Shown here in pieces: positions 4,774-6,526 of a stretch of DNA of 6,526 bases. Source of the stretch: a bacterium. Lineage in GTDB: Bacteria; Patescibacteriota; JAUYIX01. The position numbers and the translations under genes are program-made. Below the pieces are notes generated by a model. It had not been told where the DNA came from. It saw only the letters and a program-made list of their open reading frames with translations, and did not search any database. Position 1 is the first letter of the stretch, and each line of letters opens with the position of its first letter. The DNA lies in NCBI GenBank assembly GCA_030688115.1, contig JAUYIX010000078.1, positions 1-6,526 of the forward strand. The letters are read 5' to 3'.

Positions 4774-6526
4774 AAGGCGTCCCCGGGGCTATTGGGCCGG
4801 TCGGTGCGTCCGGATTTAAGGGGCGCCTGACGATTGGTTCTCCCGGCGCCGCCTTACGTAAGGGGATATCGACAGCTATGGCTGACTGCGTTTGAGAGGT
4901 TCGCAAAATACCGCCCGTATAGTCAGTGCGCTTTGTCTTGGCATCAGCCGGAAAAACATACCCGGGTTTGATCGCGTCAAGGTAGTAGGTCGAACTCCCA
5001 ACCAAAAAACCAAACCGGCCCGACCCATCCGCAACCTGCTGCTCGAGCACGCGATTGTACTTATTGTCAAAAATCCTGACGACCGCATGCGCTAGAGGTC
5101 GGCTACTCATTTGGTCAAAAACAACACCCCAATTTTTAGGTTTTTTACCACGGGCCAGCCGCCAAAATAATAGAAAAATCACGAGATGCAATGCCAGCAA
5201 GACCGCCGAGAGCCACGTGCGTGCTACAAGCAATGCCAGGCTACCTAATACTAAACCGAAGTAGGCCACGACCATGTGTGCGCTCTTGCGCAGGTAGCGC
5301 CGCACAAGTTGTACCGCAGATCCCGACACCTCAGGTGGATCAAGCGGAATATTGAAGTCCATTGAGGTGCTTTGATCGATGCTTAGTGACGACCCAAAGT
5401 AAAGTTTTTTATAGACATCATCCTGTGAGGCGCCTCGTACATAGACCGAGGGATACACATATTGGGCCTTAGCAACCTCAATACGATACGTACCAGGCTG
5501 AACCAAAAAACTATAGCGACCATATCGGTCGGTTACTTTTGTGCTTACCAATCTGCCTGCGACGTCACGCAAACGCACAATCGCCAGGTCGATGGGTTGT
5601 TTAGTCAGACTATTGTAAACGATCCCCCACGAGCGACGGCGACGCCGGCCAAACAAAACTTGTGCCGGATCCAAAAAGATACGGAGCAAAAATTGATACC
5701 ACGAGGTTATCGCTGTCGCTAATGCAAGGTTGAGAGCGGCGAGCCCGACAATAATAGGCCCCAGCCAACGGTCGGTGATCTGGGCAGCTCGCACCACCCC
5801 GGCACTATCGAGTAGCTTGGATAGACCGCTCGCTGCCGGCTCCTTGGTAGGCTCTTGCGGAGTAATTGGTGTCGGTGCGTTGCTGATCTGATTACCTATG
5901 GTTGTATTGTCGACCGGCGTGGTTGGGCCGTCAGCCGTCTGGTTTGTTGCGGTTGCATTACCGAGCGTGATGTCGGGCGGCTGGTTGAGAGTGGTGCCGG
6001 TCGAACTTGTTGTTGTGGCCGAGTCGACGCGTGTCACGAGGGAGATACTCCCACCGGATGCACCCGTCAGTGACCCAACCGAGGCATCAATCACACTCGG
6101 ATTTACGATCGTAGGGCTGGTAAAGACCGTTTGGGCAACACCGCCCGTTGTCGACGCAGCGCCGGGCGACACGCTGCCGACCGATGAGACAAAATCCACC
6201 ACAGTTCCATTTGGGGCCGGGACACCAAAGACGTCACGCGGACTGGCCAATATGTCCGCCTGCAGCCCGCCTCCAACAGTGAACACCGGCTGGAGTGCGA
6301 TAACCGAGATTGTATACAACGGAGATACTATTGCCGTGGCACTGTCAGTAACCGTTAAGGACAAGCCGGTTGTATTAAGGACATCCTCGTAACTAAGGGT
6401 AATCGTGTCGCCCGGTTCTACCTCAAGCAAACCATTTTGTGATATCTGATCAGGATCGAGTACAGCCCGACGGGTGGCTCTAAAAATTCCACTGTTGATG
6501 TCCGACTCGGCAAAGGTAACCGACTC
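4766..6526 (-). CDS. Large membrane protein with Ig-like domains and two carboxypeptidase-regulatory-like modules (5' partial)
   Basis: The frame is open to the window edge, so the N-terminus is missing; 586 residues are visible, and a TTG at 6430 is not a credible start because homologous-looking sequence continues upstream. Residue 1 is taken at the edge. Residues 1-70 look like the end of one Ig-like repeat (FRATRRAV, LEVEPGDTITLSYED). Residues 72-167 resemble a Big-1/invasin-type Ig domain (NGTVVDFVSSVGSVSPG, GGVAQTVFTSP). A Thr/Asn/Pro linker (168-235) leads to a membrane helix (about 254-281) and an RRRRR cluster (294-298). Module 1 (about 293-398; WGIVYNSLTKQPIDLAIVRL, then DRYGRYSFLVQPGTY) and module 2 (about 459-558; WGVVFDQMSSRPLAHAVVRI, then GSGRFGFLVGSSTYY) resemble carboxypeptidase-regulatory/CnaB-like beta-sandwiches and flank a hydrophobic hairpin (about 416-457). 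A proline-rich tail follows. The stop is TGA. The likely role is envelope structure or adhesion, by inference. Confidence 0.93.
   Translation of the reverse strand, partial: ESVTFAESDINSGIFRATRRAVLDPDQISQNGLLEVEPGDTITLSYEDVLNTTGLSLTVTDSATAIVSPLYTISVIALQPVFTVGGGLQADILASPRDVFGVPAPNGTVVDFVSSVGSVSPGAASTTGGVAQTVFTSPTIVNPSVIDASVGSLTGASGGSISLVTRVDSATTTSSTGTTLNQPPDITLGNATATNQTADGPTTPVDNTTIGNQISNAPTPITPQEPTKEPAASGLSKLLDSAGVVRAAQITDRWLGPIIVGLAALNLALATAITSWYQFLLRIFLDPAQVLFGRRRRRSWGIVYNSLTKQPIDLAIVRLRDVAGRLVSTKVTDRYGRYSFLVQPGTYRIEVAKAQYVYPSVYVRGASQDDVYKKLYFGSSLSIDQSTSMDFNIPLDPPEVSGSAVQLVRRYLRKSAHMVVAYFGLVLGSLALLVARTWLSAVLLALHLVIFLLFWRLARGKKPKNWGVVFDQMSSRPLAHAVVRIFDNKYNRVLEQQVADGSGRFGFLVGSSTYYLDAIKPGYVFPADAKTKRTDYTGGILRTSQTQSAIAVDIPLRKAAPGEPIVRRPLNPDAPTGPIAPGTPSV

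Noticed and set aside
5898..6392. A 164-codon plus-strand open frame opposite the Ig-like region
   Set aside because: It is the antisense of a Val/Thr/Ser-rich Ig-like coding region, which naturally leaves the complementary frame open; no independent signal supports it.
4766..6430. Treating TTG 6430 as the start of the large membrane protein
   Set aside because: The frame stays open through the window edge and the 32 extra residues (including FRATRRAV) fit an Ig-like repeat, so the gene is 5' truncated by the window.

Overview
The window most resembles the genome of a Patescibacteria (Candidate Phyla Radiation) bacterium; this is inference from gene content, not a taxonomic result. Supporting signs are compact packing, roughly balanced base composition, an rpsF-ssb-rpsR cluster followed by an RNHCP-domain gene, a small anchored protein with a 'YxxxxYGFxxxxP' motif and 'ILxTL' C-terminus, and a large Ig-like membrane protein with carboxypeptidase-regulatory-like modules. 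Saccharibacteria is one possibility, but I cannot fix the phylum. Seven visible stop codons are TAA and one is TGA, and no frame requires TGA readthrough, so the standard bacterial code fits. Clear Shine-Dalgarno motifs are nearly absent.

Left part, plus strand (1-1231): the 3' end of probable rpsF (ribosomal protein S6), then ssb, rpsR (S18) and an RNHCP zinc-ribbon gene. ssb and rpsR share one base (TAATG) and the RNHCP gene starts 3 nt after rpsR, so the last three genes look translationally coupled. This is a ribosome and replication operon with an added predicted metal-binding protein.

Right part, minus strand (1234-6526), in order of transcription: a large membrane protein cut by the window edge (Ig-like domains, membrane helices, two carboxypeptidase-regulatory-like modules); a RodZ-like gene (helix-turn-helix, membrane helix, Ig-like domain, RodZ C-terminal domain) behind a good sigma70-type promoter; recA with an unusually long N-terminal extension; and a single-pass membrane-anchored protein of unknown function with four extracytoplasmic cysteines. 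The two transcription units converge at 1231/1234, with both stop codons inside one perfect 12-bp palindrome.

The most unusual non-coding structure is the 180-bp recA downstream region (2056-2235). It has a 67-nt hairpin with a perfect 14-bp outer stem starting 7 nt after the recA stop, plus further nested or competing inverted repeats that reuse GGCAGT/ACTGCC and TACAGTA/TACTGTA. I see no CRISPR array, transposase, tRNA or rRNA. No clearly novel multi-gene system is visible; the best leads are this structured region, the predicted topology of the large membrane protein, and the RecA extension.
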